64,000 nt of DNA from Rhodospirillales bacterium. GTDB lineage: Bacteria; Pseudomonadota; Alphaproteobacteria; Rhodospirillales; Thalassospiraceae. Shown here one piece after another: positions 53,601-64,000 of this stretch. The notes beneath the pieces were generated by a model. The model had not been told where the DNA came from. It made no database searches and saw only the letters and a program-made list of their open reading frames with translations. The stretch's first letter is position 1. Each line of letters begins with the position of its first letter. The stretch is taken from contig JAHQVT010000008.1 in NCBI GenBank assembly GCA_019634165.1, positions 1-64,000 on the forward strand. The letters run 5' to 3'. Position numbers and translations under genes: made by a program.

Positions 53601-54539
53601 GTCTTTAATACTCCTTTTCAATATTCGGTCATTAGCTTTAGCTGCGTGCTTAGAGAGATCGACTAGGTCTGCAAGACCAGTAAGACGGGCTACTGCCTCT
53701 CCTAACTGTGAATTAGAGCCAACAGGGAGAAACGGGAGCAAGGCTGGCATTGTCGACGCTATTCGCCAAGCAATTGGGTCAACTCCGTATGATTCGAAGT
53801 TATGGGTCGTCTCTGTTAACTTTCCACGTGAATTGCGGTTCTGTACTCGCTTGAGTGGAGGAAAGTCATTTCCATCTTGGTCAACGAATGTTAGCTCAAC
53901 CCAAGTATCTGCAGGTATTGCTGTGGCGTCTTGATGGCTCTCCTCGGAGTTATTATCTGGCATAGGCGTCACAGATGACATCATATGACTGGTTGTAGAG
54001 CCGTCACTTTGCTTAATGTCACACATGAACTCTGTCGGGCCCGGTTCCGGTTCTCGTTGGGACCTTATTAAATGACCTGTCAAACACCAAATTACAGCAT
54101 TAGCGATTGAAGTTTTTCCTGAACCATTTGCGCCCTCAAAAAGGGTCATATCTTGCGTTGGTTCGAAGACGAAGTTTTTTGGGGGTTCAGTTTGTCGTCC
54201 ATATGCGTGTAGACCTCCAAAGCGATGGGCTACGATCTTCTTGAGTCTTAGTAATTGAGTTTTTTTGCCCGTTTCCACTTCAGATGCTGCAGCAGTAGTG
54301 GGTGGGGAGGCGCCTATAGTGTCAATAATGGATTCAGTGTCACCAGCTGTAAGATTTCCTGCCCACTTTCCCACATTCATTCGATACCAGTTTAATACGT
54401 TTCGAGTGTCATCGGAGCTAAAGGAGAGTTTTTCTCCGGTGTGGGTTGTAAGTTCTTGTCCTGAAACTAACTTGCTCAGGAGAACGTCAGTGGTCATTAG
54501 ATGCAGATCGTGCTTGGAAGCTGGAGTTAAAGTTTTCAT
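50625..54539 (-). CDS. Large SMC/ABC-type ATPase with two C-terminal LexA/S24-like modules
   Basis: This 1304-aa protein starts at MKTLTPASKHDLHLMTTDVL, with AGGGGAGG upstream. Walker A is LFEGANGSGKTSIANAVIW (about 129-147) and a long helical middle follows. CAICYRDLEG (about 480) is a CxxC spot reminiscent of Rad50/RloC hooks. Then come the signature-like NASALRGSLLGFF (about 775-790), Walker B LTLVLDDPQELLDN (about 812-825) and the H-loop QMLVTTHDRLF. After about 1080, two LexA-fold-like units occur. One has RSESLGFAIPSGAVAIVES and KIFARRLIKP; the other has KEDSAIPLALPNQTILGG and SLFKRVG. The second keeps Ser and Lys positions of an S24 dyad. The gene is AT-rich and stands alone; a defence or DNA-damage role is inferred. 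Confidence 0.8.
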   Translation of the reverse strand: MKTLTPASKHDLHLMTTDVLLSKLVSGQELTTHTGEKLSFSSDDTRNVLNWYRMNVGKWAGNLTAGDTESIIDTIGASPPTTAAASEVETGKKTQLLRLKKIVAHRFGGLHAYGRQTEPPKNFVFEPTQDMTLFEGANGSGKTSIANAVIWCLTGHLIRSQREPEPGPTEFMCDIKQSDGSTTSHMMSSVTPMPDNNSEESHQDATAIPADTWVELTFVDQDGNDFPPLKRVQNRNSRGKLTETTHNFESYGVDPIAWRIASTMPALLPFLPVGSNSQLGEAVARLTGLADLVDLSKHAAKANDRILKRSIKDLDNDCSTIEQNYDDAQSDVAAILEENEKLQFEGSFPKIDEKDSKESLETIDRHFLELKTKSLDDARSVLGDEFDSENKSSRDDLERNIHPAILQIKSTGNIPSISRLSKMEITQDDIAQIAELRAKLIEEANTISQLVSAPETAIRDQLYARVVSWMNEHNFDSENLCAICYRDLEGVTDPVTDKPVTAHLKGVAKNSELLSKTLSQWSSSWVGELLRKLPRPIVDEARKNLPTSPQDLIKLALGEELFKTDGFQGILSSLRSKMEHLLTRYEKDLPAFEEPPAYDFPKNISQLTQELNQLVRRIDRALAFAEWRTTNKLQLREFMKCVCSGKEGSNDEEPGIKQYLETLLEIVEGVAPLNNISSIISRMQKHRDQHSVKQERIKACNKAATALREIVPLGELAEAQVSALQNTLHIRSEHWRKNMYRNATVYAPSPTETRMNAKGVLELNVGREGVSAPAQHVSNASALRGSLLGFFLAFREYVLNERGGLLTLVLDDPQELLDNDNRERLARGVLNLTKAGAQMLVTTHDRLFARSLVAEHRKADLVEHFSVHPVNGVRPTLELAPAIEEVDRKRTVFRKNPDDHISAQDYAADLRVFLESRLGDLFDNVVHPAYSSSTKALTLFQLLDRLRGLISNSSNDLFQHPILNKFVNDISLTEGHEARRILNQSHHDKASITYADVKDVAEDFQRLRTGIEEVHEQFRFHRWREPLATEEISISAVEMLEPALSPNFSVPIYPDIAAFTDTSAEGPSQDTEVETLNQSWFDNKSFYYIRSESLGFAIPSGAVAIVESEPYPGGDQDLVIAHYNDKIFARRLIKPHGAIGVSLTAQVPNPLQGRPSLTYDASKLRLHRIVGAIFTDMPPPEGKGEATFIEEAPELSQIQVAYRVKEDSAIPLALPNQTILGGQEIARTNLEAVRGKLVALTLNDGSSLFKRVGSQLPGKLAHLRQFETIGGLGSSQVVATSNDETYDGSPSLNTARHVLGVLYI

Positions 54540-54645
54540 GTTTAATGTTCCTCCCCTAATGGTAGCATTGTCTAATGCCAGTACTTGCAAGTCTAGAGAA
54601 GATCACCAAAAATTAGCTGTTTAATAGTTCGGTTGGGAATAACTA

Positions 54646-54680
54646 ATAAAAAACACCCCCAGCCTCACAGCCGGGGGTGT
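54646..54680 (-). terminator. Rho-independent terminator of katG
   Basis: On the minus strand, ACACCCCC (54680-54673) pairs with GGGGGTGT (54660-54653) around a 12-base segment and is followed by TTTTTTATT. It lies 58 bases downstream of the katG stop, in the right direction. Confidence 0.85.
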
Positions 54681-54737
54681 CCTCACATCAGAGCTCAAAA
54701 GCCCCAATCCAAATCATCTCAACGCTTACTCAAGCGC

Positions 54738-57441
<2,704 letters not shown>

Positions 57442-58452
57442 ATGTCTCATTCTTCCAAGGGTGCCATCTATATGGCAGCGGGGGCCAATCTGTTGATTGC
57501 AGTGGCCAAGTTCGGCGGGGCGGCGATTACGGGGTCTGCGGCGATGATGTCCGAAGGCATTCATTCGCTGGTCGATACCGGCAATCAGGGGCTTTTGCTT
57601 TTGGGGCTTAAGCTGTCGACCAAGGAGCCTGATGACAAACATCCCTTTGGGTATGGCAAGGAAACCTATTTCTGGTCGTTTCTGGTGGCGGTGATGATTT
57701 TTGGTCTTGGTGCCGGTGTGTCGATCTGGGAAGGCGTAGATAAGGTGATCCATCCTCATGCGCTTGATGTGCATGTGGTTGCGACGATATTCGGGATTGA
57801 TATTCGCACCTATCACGTTTTGTTTTCGATCCTTGTGATTGCCATGGTGCTTGAAGGGGCGGCATTCCGCACGGCCTACCACACATTCCGGGCACAACAC
57901 CCCAACACACCGATCCTTAAAGCCGTCCACAAAAGCAAAGACCCGACAGTCTTCGTGATCCTGTTTGAAGATTCAGCAGCGTTGCTTGGCCTGATGGTGG
58001 CCTGTGTCGGGATTGCCGGGGCGTATGCTTTTGAAATGCCTGTGCTTGACGGGTTGGCATCTGTTTTGATCGGGGTGATCTTGGCTGTAACGGCCTTCTT
58101 CCTGGCGGTTGAATGCAAGGGGCTTTTGATTGGTGAAAGTGCCAATAGCCAAAGCCGCGAAAAGATCAAAGGAATTGTGTCTGCCATCCCCGGTGTTTTG
58201 AAGGTCAATGAAATCATCACCCTGCATCTTGGGCCGCAAAGCCTGATTGTCTGCATCAGTGTTGATTTTCAGGACAATCTGAATTCGCCAGAGGTCGAAG
58301 CAGCAGTATCGCGCTTGGAAGGCGATATTCGCGGTGCCGTTCCCGAAGTTTCCAAGGTGTTTGTCGAGGCGCAAAATTGGCGATCACATGAAGAATTACG
58401 TGATCGGGTCTATGATAAAGACGAAACCCAAAAGGACGATCACCCGGCATAA
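57442..58452 (+). CDS. Cation diffusion facilitator family transporter
   Basis: This 336-aa inner-membrane metal/H+ antiporter (Zn, Fe, Mn or Co) starts at MSHSSKGAIYMAAGANLLI. It has about six membrane segments. The metal-site motif of TM2 is EGIHSLVDTGNQGLLLLG; the Asp at the first position is replaced by the EGIHSLVD pattern typical of one subgroup. HPFGYGKETYFW follows. The C-terminal cytoplasmic domain (about 235-320) is ferredoxin-like (NSQSREKIKGIVSAIPGVLK). Family is sure; the metal is not known. Confidence 0.92.
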   Translation: MSHSSKGAIYMAAGANLLIAVAKFGGAAITGSAAMMSEGIHSLVDTGNQGLLLLGLKLSTKEPDDKHPFGYGKETYFWSFLVAVMIFGLGAGVSIWEGVDKVIHPHALDVHVVATIFGIDIRTYHVLFSILVIAMVLEGAAFRTAYHTFRAQHPNTPILKAVHKSKDPTVFVILFEDSAALLGLMVACVGIAGAYAFEMPVLDGLASVLIGVILAVTAFFLAVECKGLLIGESANSQSREKIKGIVSAIPGVLKVNEIITLHLGPQSLIVCISVDFQDNLNSPEVEAAVSRLEGDIRGAVPEVSKVFVEAQNWRSHEELRDRVYDKDETQKDDHPA

Positions 58453-58604
58453 CGTTACCGGGGCTGCGGAAAGTGGCAAAATCTACAGATTGGTTCGATC
58501 AAGGGGGATGACGCGCAACCACGGGCGCATTGACCAAGCGTTCGACCAATAGTATGAGGAATAAAACCAAGATCAATCTTCATGGGCAGGAACCCGCGTC
58601 ACAC

Positions 58605-59585
58605 ATGGAACAAAAGACCTTGCCCACACAGAAGTTGCCGAAATTGCCAAAATTGCCGACAAAGACCCTTCCGACATGGATCGCGGTTGATTGGGGGACG
58701 TCCAATCTTCGGGTTTGGGCGTTGGATGATGGTGCAAACATTCTTGCAACTGCCGAAAGCCAGCTTGGCATGAATGCGATTGCCGCTGACCCGAACCTTG
58801 GTTTTGAAAGCGTTCTGATCAGTTTGATTGGTGGATGGCTCGACAACAACGCGCGCGACATTCCCGTGGTGATTTGCGGTATGGCCGGGGCCAAGCAAGG
58901 CTGGTGTGAAGCCCCTTATTGCGAAGTGCCCGCTGCCCCGACGGATTTGGCCTTTGGTGCGGTTCATCCCACGGTTAGCGATCCGCGCATTTTGGTTTCC
59001 ATCCTGCCCGGTCTTTGTCAGCGCGGTGATGCCGATGTGATGCGCGGCGAGGAAACCCAATTGGTTGGCTTTATGGCGCAGAACCCGGATTTTGCCGGCT
59101 GGGTTTGTTTGCCCGGCACCCATTCAAAATGGGCGCGGTTATCTGGTGGGCAAATCACAGCCTTTCGCACCTATATGAGCGGCGAGGTTTTTGCGCTTCT
59201 GTCGAAAAATTCGATCCTGCGTCATTCGGTCGATGATGCTTGGGATGATGTCGCCTTTGCCGATGCTGTGCGCGGGGCGCTGGCGCAGCCAAGTGGCTTT
59301 TTGCATAACCTGTTTACGGTCCGCGCTGGCGCACTTGTTGCCACGGATGGGGCGGTTGTGCCACCGGGGGCATCGGTTCTTTCCGGTGCTGTGATCGGGG
59401 CCGAGATTGCCGATGTGCTAAGCCTTTTGCGCGCTGGTGATGAGATCGCCCTGATTGGCACGGGCAAGTTGGCATCGCTTTATCAGGCGGCGTTGGCCGT
59501 GCATGGCCATAAGGCAACCCCGATGGATAGTGCGGCGATTACCTTGGCTGGATTGGCCCGCGCCCACAGCGTTGTCATTGGCTAA
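58605..59585 (+). CDS. dgoK: 2-dehydro-3-deoxygalactonokinase
   Basis: This protein of about 326 aa phosphorylates 2-keto-3-deoxygalactonate (KDGal) with ATP. The ASKHA-type phosphate motif is WIAVDWGTSNLRVWALDDG at the N-terminus. GMAGAKQGWCEAPYCEVPA, DVMRGEETQLVGF, and WVCLPGTHSKWARL follow, all DgoK hallmarks. The start is uncertain: TTG at 58530 and ATG at 58554 are also in frame, and none has a strong ribosome site. The aldolase gene follows 91 bases later, giving the last two steps of the De Ley-Doudoroff galactonate route. Confidence 0.92.
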   Translation: MEQKTLPTQKLPKLPKLPTKTLPTWIAVDWGTSNLRVWALDDGANILATAESQLGMNAIAADPNLGFESVLISLIGGWLDNNARDIPVVICGMAGAKQGWCEAPYCEVPAAPTDLAFGAVHPTVSDPRILVSILPGLCQRGDADVMRGEETQLVGFMAQNPDFAGWVCLPGTHSKWARLSGGQITAFRTYMSGEVFALLSKNSILRHSVDDAWDDVAFADAVRGALAQPSGFLHNLFTVRAGALVATDGAVVPPGASVLSGAVIGAEIADVLSLLRAGDEIALIGTGKLASLYQAALAVHGHKATPMDSAAITLAGLARAHSVVIG

Positions 59586-59676
59586 GCCAACCGTCCGCCG
59601 TTCGTGGGGTGTTCCCCAATACGTTTGCAACAGAATTAAGGCCCGGTTTGCGGGCAGGACATACAGGATCATAAAA

Positions 59677-60342
59677 ATGGCAATTCCAACCCCGGTTAAT
59701 GGTCAGATCACAGATGCCAAAACGCCAAATGGCCATCGCAAGCTGATTGCGATCTTGCGCGGGGTTGAGCCCGATGAAGCAGCCGCAATGGCGCGTGCCT
59801 TGGTGGCGGCCGGGATCACGATGATTGAAGTGCCGCTAAATTCGCCAGAACCGCTTAAAAGCATCGCCTTGATGAAAGAGGCGGTTGGGAAGGGCGCATT
59901 GATCGGGGCAGGCACGGTTTTGACGCCGCAAGATGTTGCCAATGTCAAAGCCGCATCGGGTGAATTTATCGTATCCCCCAATTGCGATGTCGCGGTGATT
60001 GCCAAGACCAAAGAACTTGGTATGGGATCATGGCCGGGGGTTTTAACCCCAACGGAATGCTTTGCCGCGATTAAGGCCGGTGCCGACGGGCTTAAAATTT
60101 TCCCCGCCAGCATCATTGGTGCCGATGGCATCAAAGCGATGCGTGCCGTTCTTCCCAAAGACATGCCGGTTTATGCGGTTGGTGGTGTTGGGCCGAATGA
60201 TTTTGCAACCTATGCCAAGGCCGGATGTGATGGGTTTGGTCTTGGATCAGGCATTTTTAAGCCGGGCATGCGTGCTGATGATGTTTCAAAGGCGGCTGTG
60301 GCTTATGTCGCGGCCCATGACGGGGTGTTTTCGGGCGCATAA
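59677..60342 (+). CDS. dgoA: 2-dehydro-3-deoxy-6-phosphogalactonate aldolase
   Basis: This 221-aa class I aldolase splits KDPGal to pyruvate and glyceraldehyde 3-phosphate. KLIAILRGVEPDEAAAMARA has the catalytic Glu/Arg region. IGAGTVLTPQDVANVKAASG and EFIVSPNCDVAVI follow, and the Schiff-base Lys lies in GADGLKIFPASIIGADGIKA. The start at MAIPTPVNGQITDAK is chosen because the upstream open frame overlaps dgoK. It works with DgoK. Confidence 0.95.
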   Translation: MAIPTPVNGQITDAKTPNGHRKLIAILRGVEPDEAAAMARALVAAGITMIEVPLNSPEPLKSIALMKEAVGKGALIGAGTVLTPQDVANVKAASGEFIVSPNCDVAVIAKTKELGMGSWPGVLTPTECFAAIKAGADGLKIFPASIIGADGIKAMRAVLPKDMPVYAVGGVGPNDFATYAKAGCDGFGLGSGIFKPGMRADDVSKAAVAYVAAHDGVFSGA

Positions 60343-60475
60343 ATTGGCTTGATCAACGACCGGTTCGGGTGAATTTGGATATTCCTTTTCCAAATCGTGG
60401 AACGGCGTTTGACCCGGCGGGCAAGCGCGGGCTAAATTCCTGCCATTGCAAGAACTCCAAGAACAGGAGGATCCA

Positions 60476-61258
60476 TTGGATCTGGGAATTAAAGGCCGTA
60501 AGGCAATTGTTTGTGCGTCGTCAAAAGGGCTTGGTCGTGGTTGCGCGATCAAATTGGCGGAAGCCGGTGTTGATCTGGTGCTGAATGCACGTTCCGAAGG
60601 GCCGCTGAATGAAACAGCGGAATATATTCGCGATACATTTGGCGTGAATGTCACCGCAGTTGCCTGTGATATCACCACCGAAGAAGGCCGCAATAAGGTT
60701 CTTGCCGCCGTCGATGCGCCGGACATCCTTGTCAATAATGCCGGTGGCCCGCCCCCCGGTGTTTGGTCCGATTGGGGACAGGCAGAATGGGAAGCCGCCG
60801 TGCAGTCAAACATGCTGACCCCGATCTTGTTGGCAACCGCAGTTCTGCCGGGGATGATTTCGCGCAAATGGGGCCGGGTTGTGAACATCACGTCTGGTTC
60901 GGTTAAATCACCGATCCCGCATCTTGGTTTGTCCAACGGCGCACGTGCCGGTCTGACCGGCTTTGTCGCCGGTACGTCACGTCAGGTCGCCAAGGATGGC
61001 GTGATCATGAATAACCTTCTGCCGGGACAGCATGATACGGATCGTATCAATGCACTGATGACCAACAAGTCCAAGAATGAAGGTATCAGCCTTGATGAGG
61101 CACGCACCAAAACACAGGCTGGTCTTCCGACCGGTCGTTTTGGTGACCCGCTTGATTTCGGTGCGACCTGTGCCTTTATGTGCAGCGAGCATGCGAAATT
61201 CATGGTTGGGCAGAATGTGTTGCTTGATGGCGGTGCGTTTAACTCGACAATGGGTTGA
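60476..61258 (+). CDS. Atypical SDR-family oxidoreductase (BKR-like)
   Basis: This 260-aa Rossmann protein starts at TTG (60476), 5 bases after a perfect AGGAGG, reading LDLGIKGRKAIVCASSKGLG. The NAD(P) loop is ASSKGLGRG. ILVNNAGGPPPG and VNITSGSVKSP follow. At the place of the usual YxxxK the sequence is PHLGLSNGARAGLTGF, so neither Tyr nor Lys is present. This is known for a BKR-like SDR subgroup. The tail has the expected GQNVLLDGG. Placed next to dgoK/dgoA, it may belong to sugar or acid oxidation, but the substrate is unknown. Confidence 0.88.
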   Translation: MDLGIKGRKAIVCASSKGLGRGCAIKLAEAGVDLVLNARSEGPLNETAEYIRDTFGVNVTAVACDITTEEGRNKVLAAVDAPDILVNNAGGPPPGVWSDWGQAEWEAAVQSNMLTPILLATAVLPGMISRKWGRVVNITSGSVKSPIPHLGLSNGARAGLTGFVAGTSRQVAKDGVIMNNLLPGQHDTDRINALMTNKSKNEGISLDEARTKTQAGLPTGRFGDPLDFGATCAFMCSEHAKFMVGQNVLLDGGAFNSTMG

Positions 61259-61415
61259 TATTTCGGGTCAGTAAATGGTCGCTTTCCGCGGCTTTCAGTG
61301 CGGGCGTTCTTCTTTAGGCCGCTTGTGCGCAGCTTCTCGAAAGCGATCATTTTCGCCGCGCGAGGATACGAACCTCAACACATCGGGCAGATGCCCCTTA
61401 ACGTGAGACAAAGGG

Positions 61416-61688
61416 ATGGCGTCCTTTACCTTTGTTTATGTGCTGCGCGAATTGGATTTCGATCCGTCGCGCAGCCGTGCCAAATTGCCACGCACTTATG
61501 TTGGTTGGTCAACAGATGTAGAATCCCGGCTTGCAACACATAATAGCGGCAAGGGGGCCAAGACCACGCGCGGGCGCCAATGGGAATTGGTTTATGTCGA
61601 ACGGTTCAGAACCTTTGGTCAGGCCATGAGCCGCGAATGGCATCTTAAGCGTGATCGCAAGCTGCGCCGTTTGCTGGCCGGCGGATAG
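61416..61688 (+). CDS. GIY-YIG nuclease-superfamily protein
   Basis: This 90-aa single-domain protein has the first motif FTFVYVLREL with YVGWSTDVESRLATHNSGKG (GIY-YIG with Arg), then GAKTTRGRQWELVYVERF and AMSREWHLKRDRKLRRLL. The pattern is close to the UPF0213 (YhbQ-like) group. Some members cut or bind branched or single-stranded DNA. Compared with the common form, a few residues are inserted after the first strand (ELDFDPSRSRAKLPR). It is monocistronic. Confidence 0.88.
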   Translation: MASFTFVYVLRELDFDPSRSRAKLPRTYVGWSTDVESRLATHNSGKGAKTTRGRQWELVYVERFRTFGQAMSREWHLKRDRKLRRLLAGG

Positions 61689-61848
61689 GGTTATCATCGG
61701 TCGCAGCCAACCCATGGAATGCGACAGGGATACAGGCGAAGCTTTGCATTTCATGCAAGGGGCTTGACCAAAACAGGGCTTGCATCAAAGTGCTAAGTAA
61801 CAGATATCTGCTTGCAAATATCTTCTATAAACCGGGGTAACACCAGAT

Positions 61849-62196
61849 ATGGCATTCGTTCGTAAAAATCCGCTGAAACTCAATAAGCTGCAGCTTCGCA
61901 CACTTGTTCTTGCACAGATCATTGCCAATGATCCGAATTCAGGACAGGTCGACGATGCCACGGGCGAAGGAACCCTTCTGCGTGTGCCACATGCCCATGG
62001 TGATCACGTTCATGTCGGTCAATTCACCGTTGCCGCACGCGACGCCAGTGGTTTTGACAACCCAGCAGTTTGGGTGGTTCTGACCCGCAAAGGTCTGGTC
62101 AAGGAAGGCTATCCGGGCAGTATCGTTCTGACCAAGGAAGGCATGGCCTATGACACAGGTCTTGGCGATCATTTCCTCGAGGAAAGCGACCACTAA
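61849..62196 (+). CDS. Conserved hypothetical protein with His-rich motif
   Basis: This 115-aa soluble protein has a cluster LLRVPHAHGDHVHVGQFTVA (four His in seven to eight residues), which could bind a metal. It also has DNPAVWVVLTRKGLVKEGYP. The family is not recognised. The gene stands alone, with a strong terminator downstream at 62244. Confidence 0.75.
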   Translation: MAFVRKNPLKLNKLQLRTLVLAQIIANDPNSGQVDDATGEGTLLRVPHAHGDHVHVGQFTVAARDASGFDNPAVWVVLTRKGLVKEGYPGSIVLTKEGMAYDTGLGDHFLEESDH

Positions 62197-62243
62197 TAAC
62201 TAACACGGCGTTTGACGGCCCGAGCCGCATGATGCTGATATTA

Positions 62244-62272
62244 AAAAGCCCTGCAATCGCAGGGCTTTTTCT
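62244..62272 (+). terminator. Rho-independent terminator, possibly bidirectional
   Basis: AAAAAGCCCTGC and GCAGGGCTTTTT form a perfect stem with a 4-base loop (AATC). It lies between the converging hypothetical gene and the binding-protein gene and should stop transcription from both sides. Confidence 0.93.
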
Positions 62273-62293
62273 GTTTTGTGGCAATGGTTTTGG

Positions 62294-63397
62294 TTATTGC
62301 ACCCGTATGAACTTCCCGTCTTGAATGGTGACGAAATAACTGTTCCGGTTACCATCGCCAAACTGGTCAAACATCAATTCCTGATGCAGGCCCATTTGCG
62401 GTGGCAGTGTTGTAAGCGCATCATCCAAACCTTGGTCCGGATGCTTGGTTTTAAGGGCTGTGAACAACACGTTTGCCGCATCATATGTCAGGACGGAAGA
62501 GTATCCGGGTGTTTCATCAAACATGGCCTGATAGTCGGCAATGAATTTCTGAAAGCGCGGATTATTGTCATAGCGGTCATAGGCCTGAACCAGTTCCATG
62601 CCTTCAATCGCATCACCACCCAATTCAATCAGCATTTCCGTCCCAGCCCATTCAGCGGCAGCCAAGGGGATGTCTTTGGACAGCTTGCGGATTTCTTTGG
62701 CAAGGTTTGCGCTATCTGCACTGTTGGTGATCAGAACAATGCCATCGGGTGAATTTTCCATAAGTTGGGCTGCAGCTTCGGCAAGTGTAATACCGTCAAC
62801 ATTAATCCAGATTTTGGAAATAACCCGGCCATCAAGTTCATCAAACTCCAACAAAAATTCACGATACCAGCTATCGGTGAATGCTTCGTTTTGTCCGTCC
62901 AAGGCGATAGAGATTGTGCGGTGATTGCGGTCGATATTTCGTCGGGCATAGGCGCGCGCATTCTGGCGGGTTGTGGTGTTCATGCGGAACAAATAGTCAC
63001 GAAAACCGGCAAATTCGGCGGCTGAAACTGTGGGGGAAACGGTCACAATACCCAATTCATTGATGACAGGCAGCATCGCCATGCCAATCGAACTTATGAT
63101 CGGGCCGACAATGGCATCGACGCCAATTTGGCTGAATTCACGGACATGTTTTTGGGCGATTTCCGGTGACTTTTCGTCATCTCGTGGAATGATTTCGATC
63201 ATTCGCCCATCAATACCGCCATCACTATTGACCTGATTGGCGGCAAGTTTTAGCGCATTAAGCGCAGCCGTTCCAACATCTGATCCCGGTCCCGCTAACC
63301 CGGCAATAAACCCAATTTTTATCGGTTTGGATTGATCGCAGGCGGTAAGAAAAAAACAGCCAACGATCAGTACGCATAGTGACTTGATTGTCCGCAT
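62294..63397 (-). CDS. Periplasmic ligand-binding lipoprotein (Leu/Ile/Val-binding family)
   Basis: This 367-aa protein has a signal peptide with lipobox FFLTAC (Cys20). It is followed by IKIGFIAGLAGPGSDVGTAA and a type I periplasmic binding fold (GPIISSIGMAMLPVINELGI, VTVSPTVSAAEF, SVLTYDAANVLFTALKTKHP). It should bind an amino acid or related ligand for an ABC transporter or a sensor. No transporter genes lie next to it. Ligand unknown. Confidence 0.9.
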   Translation of the reverse strand: MRTIKSLCVLIVGCFFLTACDQSKPIKIGFIAGLAGPGSDVGTAALNALKLAANQVNSDGGIDGRMIEIIPRDDEKSPEIAQKHVREFSQIGVDAIVGPIISSIGMAMLPVINELGIVTVSPTVSAAEFAGFRDYLFRMNTTTRQNARAYARRNIDRNHRTISIALDGQNEAFTDSWYREFLLEFDELDGRVISKIWINVDGITLAEAAAQLMENSPDGIVLITNSADSANLAKEIRKLSKDIPLAAAEWAGTEMLIELGGDAIEGMELVQAYDRYDNNPRFQKFIADYQAMFDETPGYSSVLTYDAANVLFTALKTKHPDQGLDDALTTLPPQMGLHQELMFDQFGDGNRNSYFVTIQDGKFIRVQ

Positions 63398-63541
63398 TAT
63401 ATCCTAGCCTGTTGTTGCAAAGCCGGAAACGAGGCTTTGATTATCTTGGGCAAGGGTTTGCCCAACGACACGAGCATGACATATTCGATATGGAGTTCTA
63501 CGTGCGGGGCTTCAAGCGGTTCACCACGCATTTGCCACCTG

Positions 63542-64000
63542 CTATCCAAAATCACGCCGCGCCTGAAGCACACGGCCAAACGTGGTCATCAGGCACAAAG
63601 CGCCAAAGATTCCAGCAATTTGTGCAAACCAGTGAGGGAACAAACAGATCAAGCAAAGCACAAAGATTGTTTCGCTGCCTTCGGTGATACCTGTCAGGTA
63701 ATAGAAGCCTTTTTTGCCCTGTTTTTCATGGTTGCGATTTTGTTTGGCGGCGATAATCGCATAGGCAAGAAAACTTGATCCGGTTCCGACAAAACAAAAG
63801 ATCAAAAAAGCAGCCATCAAGGCATGTTCCGGGCGCCCAATCGCAAAGCCCAGAATAACGCCAGCATAAAACAGAAAATCCGACACAATGTCGTAATAGG
63901 CACCAAGGTCGCTTTCTTGCGTTTTGGCACCTGGATGGCGTGACCGTGGTGCTGCATGGCGGGCAACTGCCCCATCCAAACCATCCATAAACCGTGATCC
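63542..64000 (-). CDS. CDP-alcohol phosphatidyltransferase family protein (5' end outside window)
   Basis: The frame is open to the window edge. It begins within GSRFMDGLDGAVARHAA, with an insertion before SDLGAYYDIVSDFLFYAGVI. Together they give the DG-x2-AR-...-G-x3-D-x3-D signature of this family, which joins CDP-diacylglycerol to an alcohol at the membrane. About three further membrane segments follow. At least 152 residues are present. Which phospholipid it makes cannot be told. Confidence 0.85.
   Translation of the reverse strand, partial: GSRFMDGLDGAVARHAAPRSRHPGAKTQESDLGAYYDIVSDFLFYAGVILGFAIGRPEHALMAAFLIFCFVGTGSSFLAYAIIAAKQNRNHEKQGKKGFYYLTGITEGSETIFVLCLICLFPHWFAQIAGIFGALCLMTTFGRVLQARRDFG

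Overview
The window looks like alphaproteobacterial chromosome, probably Rhodospirillales and possibly a Thalassospira-like marine organism. This is inferred from gene content, from GTTC-N7-type SOS sites and from the style of the housekeeping genes; no rRNA or complete tRNA is present to confirm it. It contains most of a large integrated, conjugation-capable element (about 1 to 49.15 kb, with its left end outside the window), followed by ordinary chromosome that carries one further foreign gene.

Layout. (1) 1-3.6 kb: the tail of a broken IS3-family transposase, then a leftward operon of a secreted DNA/RNA nuclease, two paralogous small membrane proteins, a lipoprotein-like protein and a small hypothetical. 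A truncated copy of the recombinase 3' end and a solitary IS end follow. (2) 3.6-7.3 kb: umuC, umuD and a large serine recombinase, all leftward, with an SOS box on the umuD start codon. (3) 7.3-7.66 kb: a highly structured intergenic region with 10-bp-phased TGCA repeats, a perfect 20-bp palindrome and hairpins. (4) 7.66-28.46 kb: a rightward cargo block of six very large genes: a SNF2-type helicase (DrmD-like), an Eco57I/DrmMI-like adenine methylase, a 2131-aa DEAD helicase-DUF1998-nuclease fusion, a RelE-like/UvrD helicase fusion, a hypothetical protein, and a protein with two PLD/HKD motifs. Together they read as a DISARM-related defence system, but with a composition unlike textbook class 1 or class 2 DISARM. 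Base composition changes between gene 4 and gene 5. (5) 28.5-48.9 kb: a leftward conjugation module with MOBP relaxase, MobC, ArdC-primase fusion, VirD4, VirB2-VirB11 (no VirB1 seen), several small accessory proteins, and IncP-type TraM, TraL and TraK homologues with an XRE regulator. (6) 48.99-49.19 kb: two copies of the last bases of an initiator tRNA (tRNA-fMet), each followed by a terminator. They mark the probable right attachment site(s) of the island.

(7) 49.4-64 kb: a ClpP/crotonase-like membrane protein; an AT-rich 1304-aa ABC-type ATPase with two tandem LexA/S24-like modules at its C-terminus (a candidate stand-alone defence gene); katG; a cation diffusion facilitator; dgoK and dgoA of 2-keto-3-deoxygalactonate catabolism; an atypical SDR; a GIY-YIG protein; a His-rich hypothetical; a Leu/Ile/Val-type periplasmic binding lipoprotein; and the end of a CDP-alcohol phosphatidyltransferase gene cut by the window edge.

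How it fits together: a conjugative island carries a DISARM-like barrier to foreign DNA as cargo, next to its own SOS-responsive mutagenic polymerase and recombinase. The T4SS, relaxase and ArdC antirestriction protein provide transfer and establishment in a new host. All functional statements come from reading motifs and neighbourhoods; no database search was possible.
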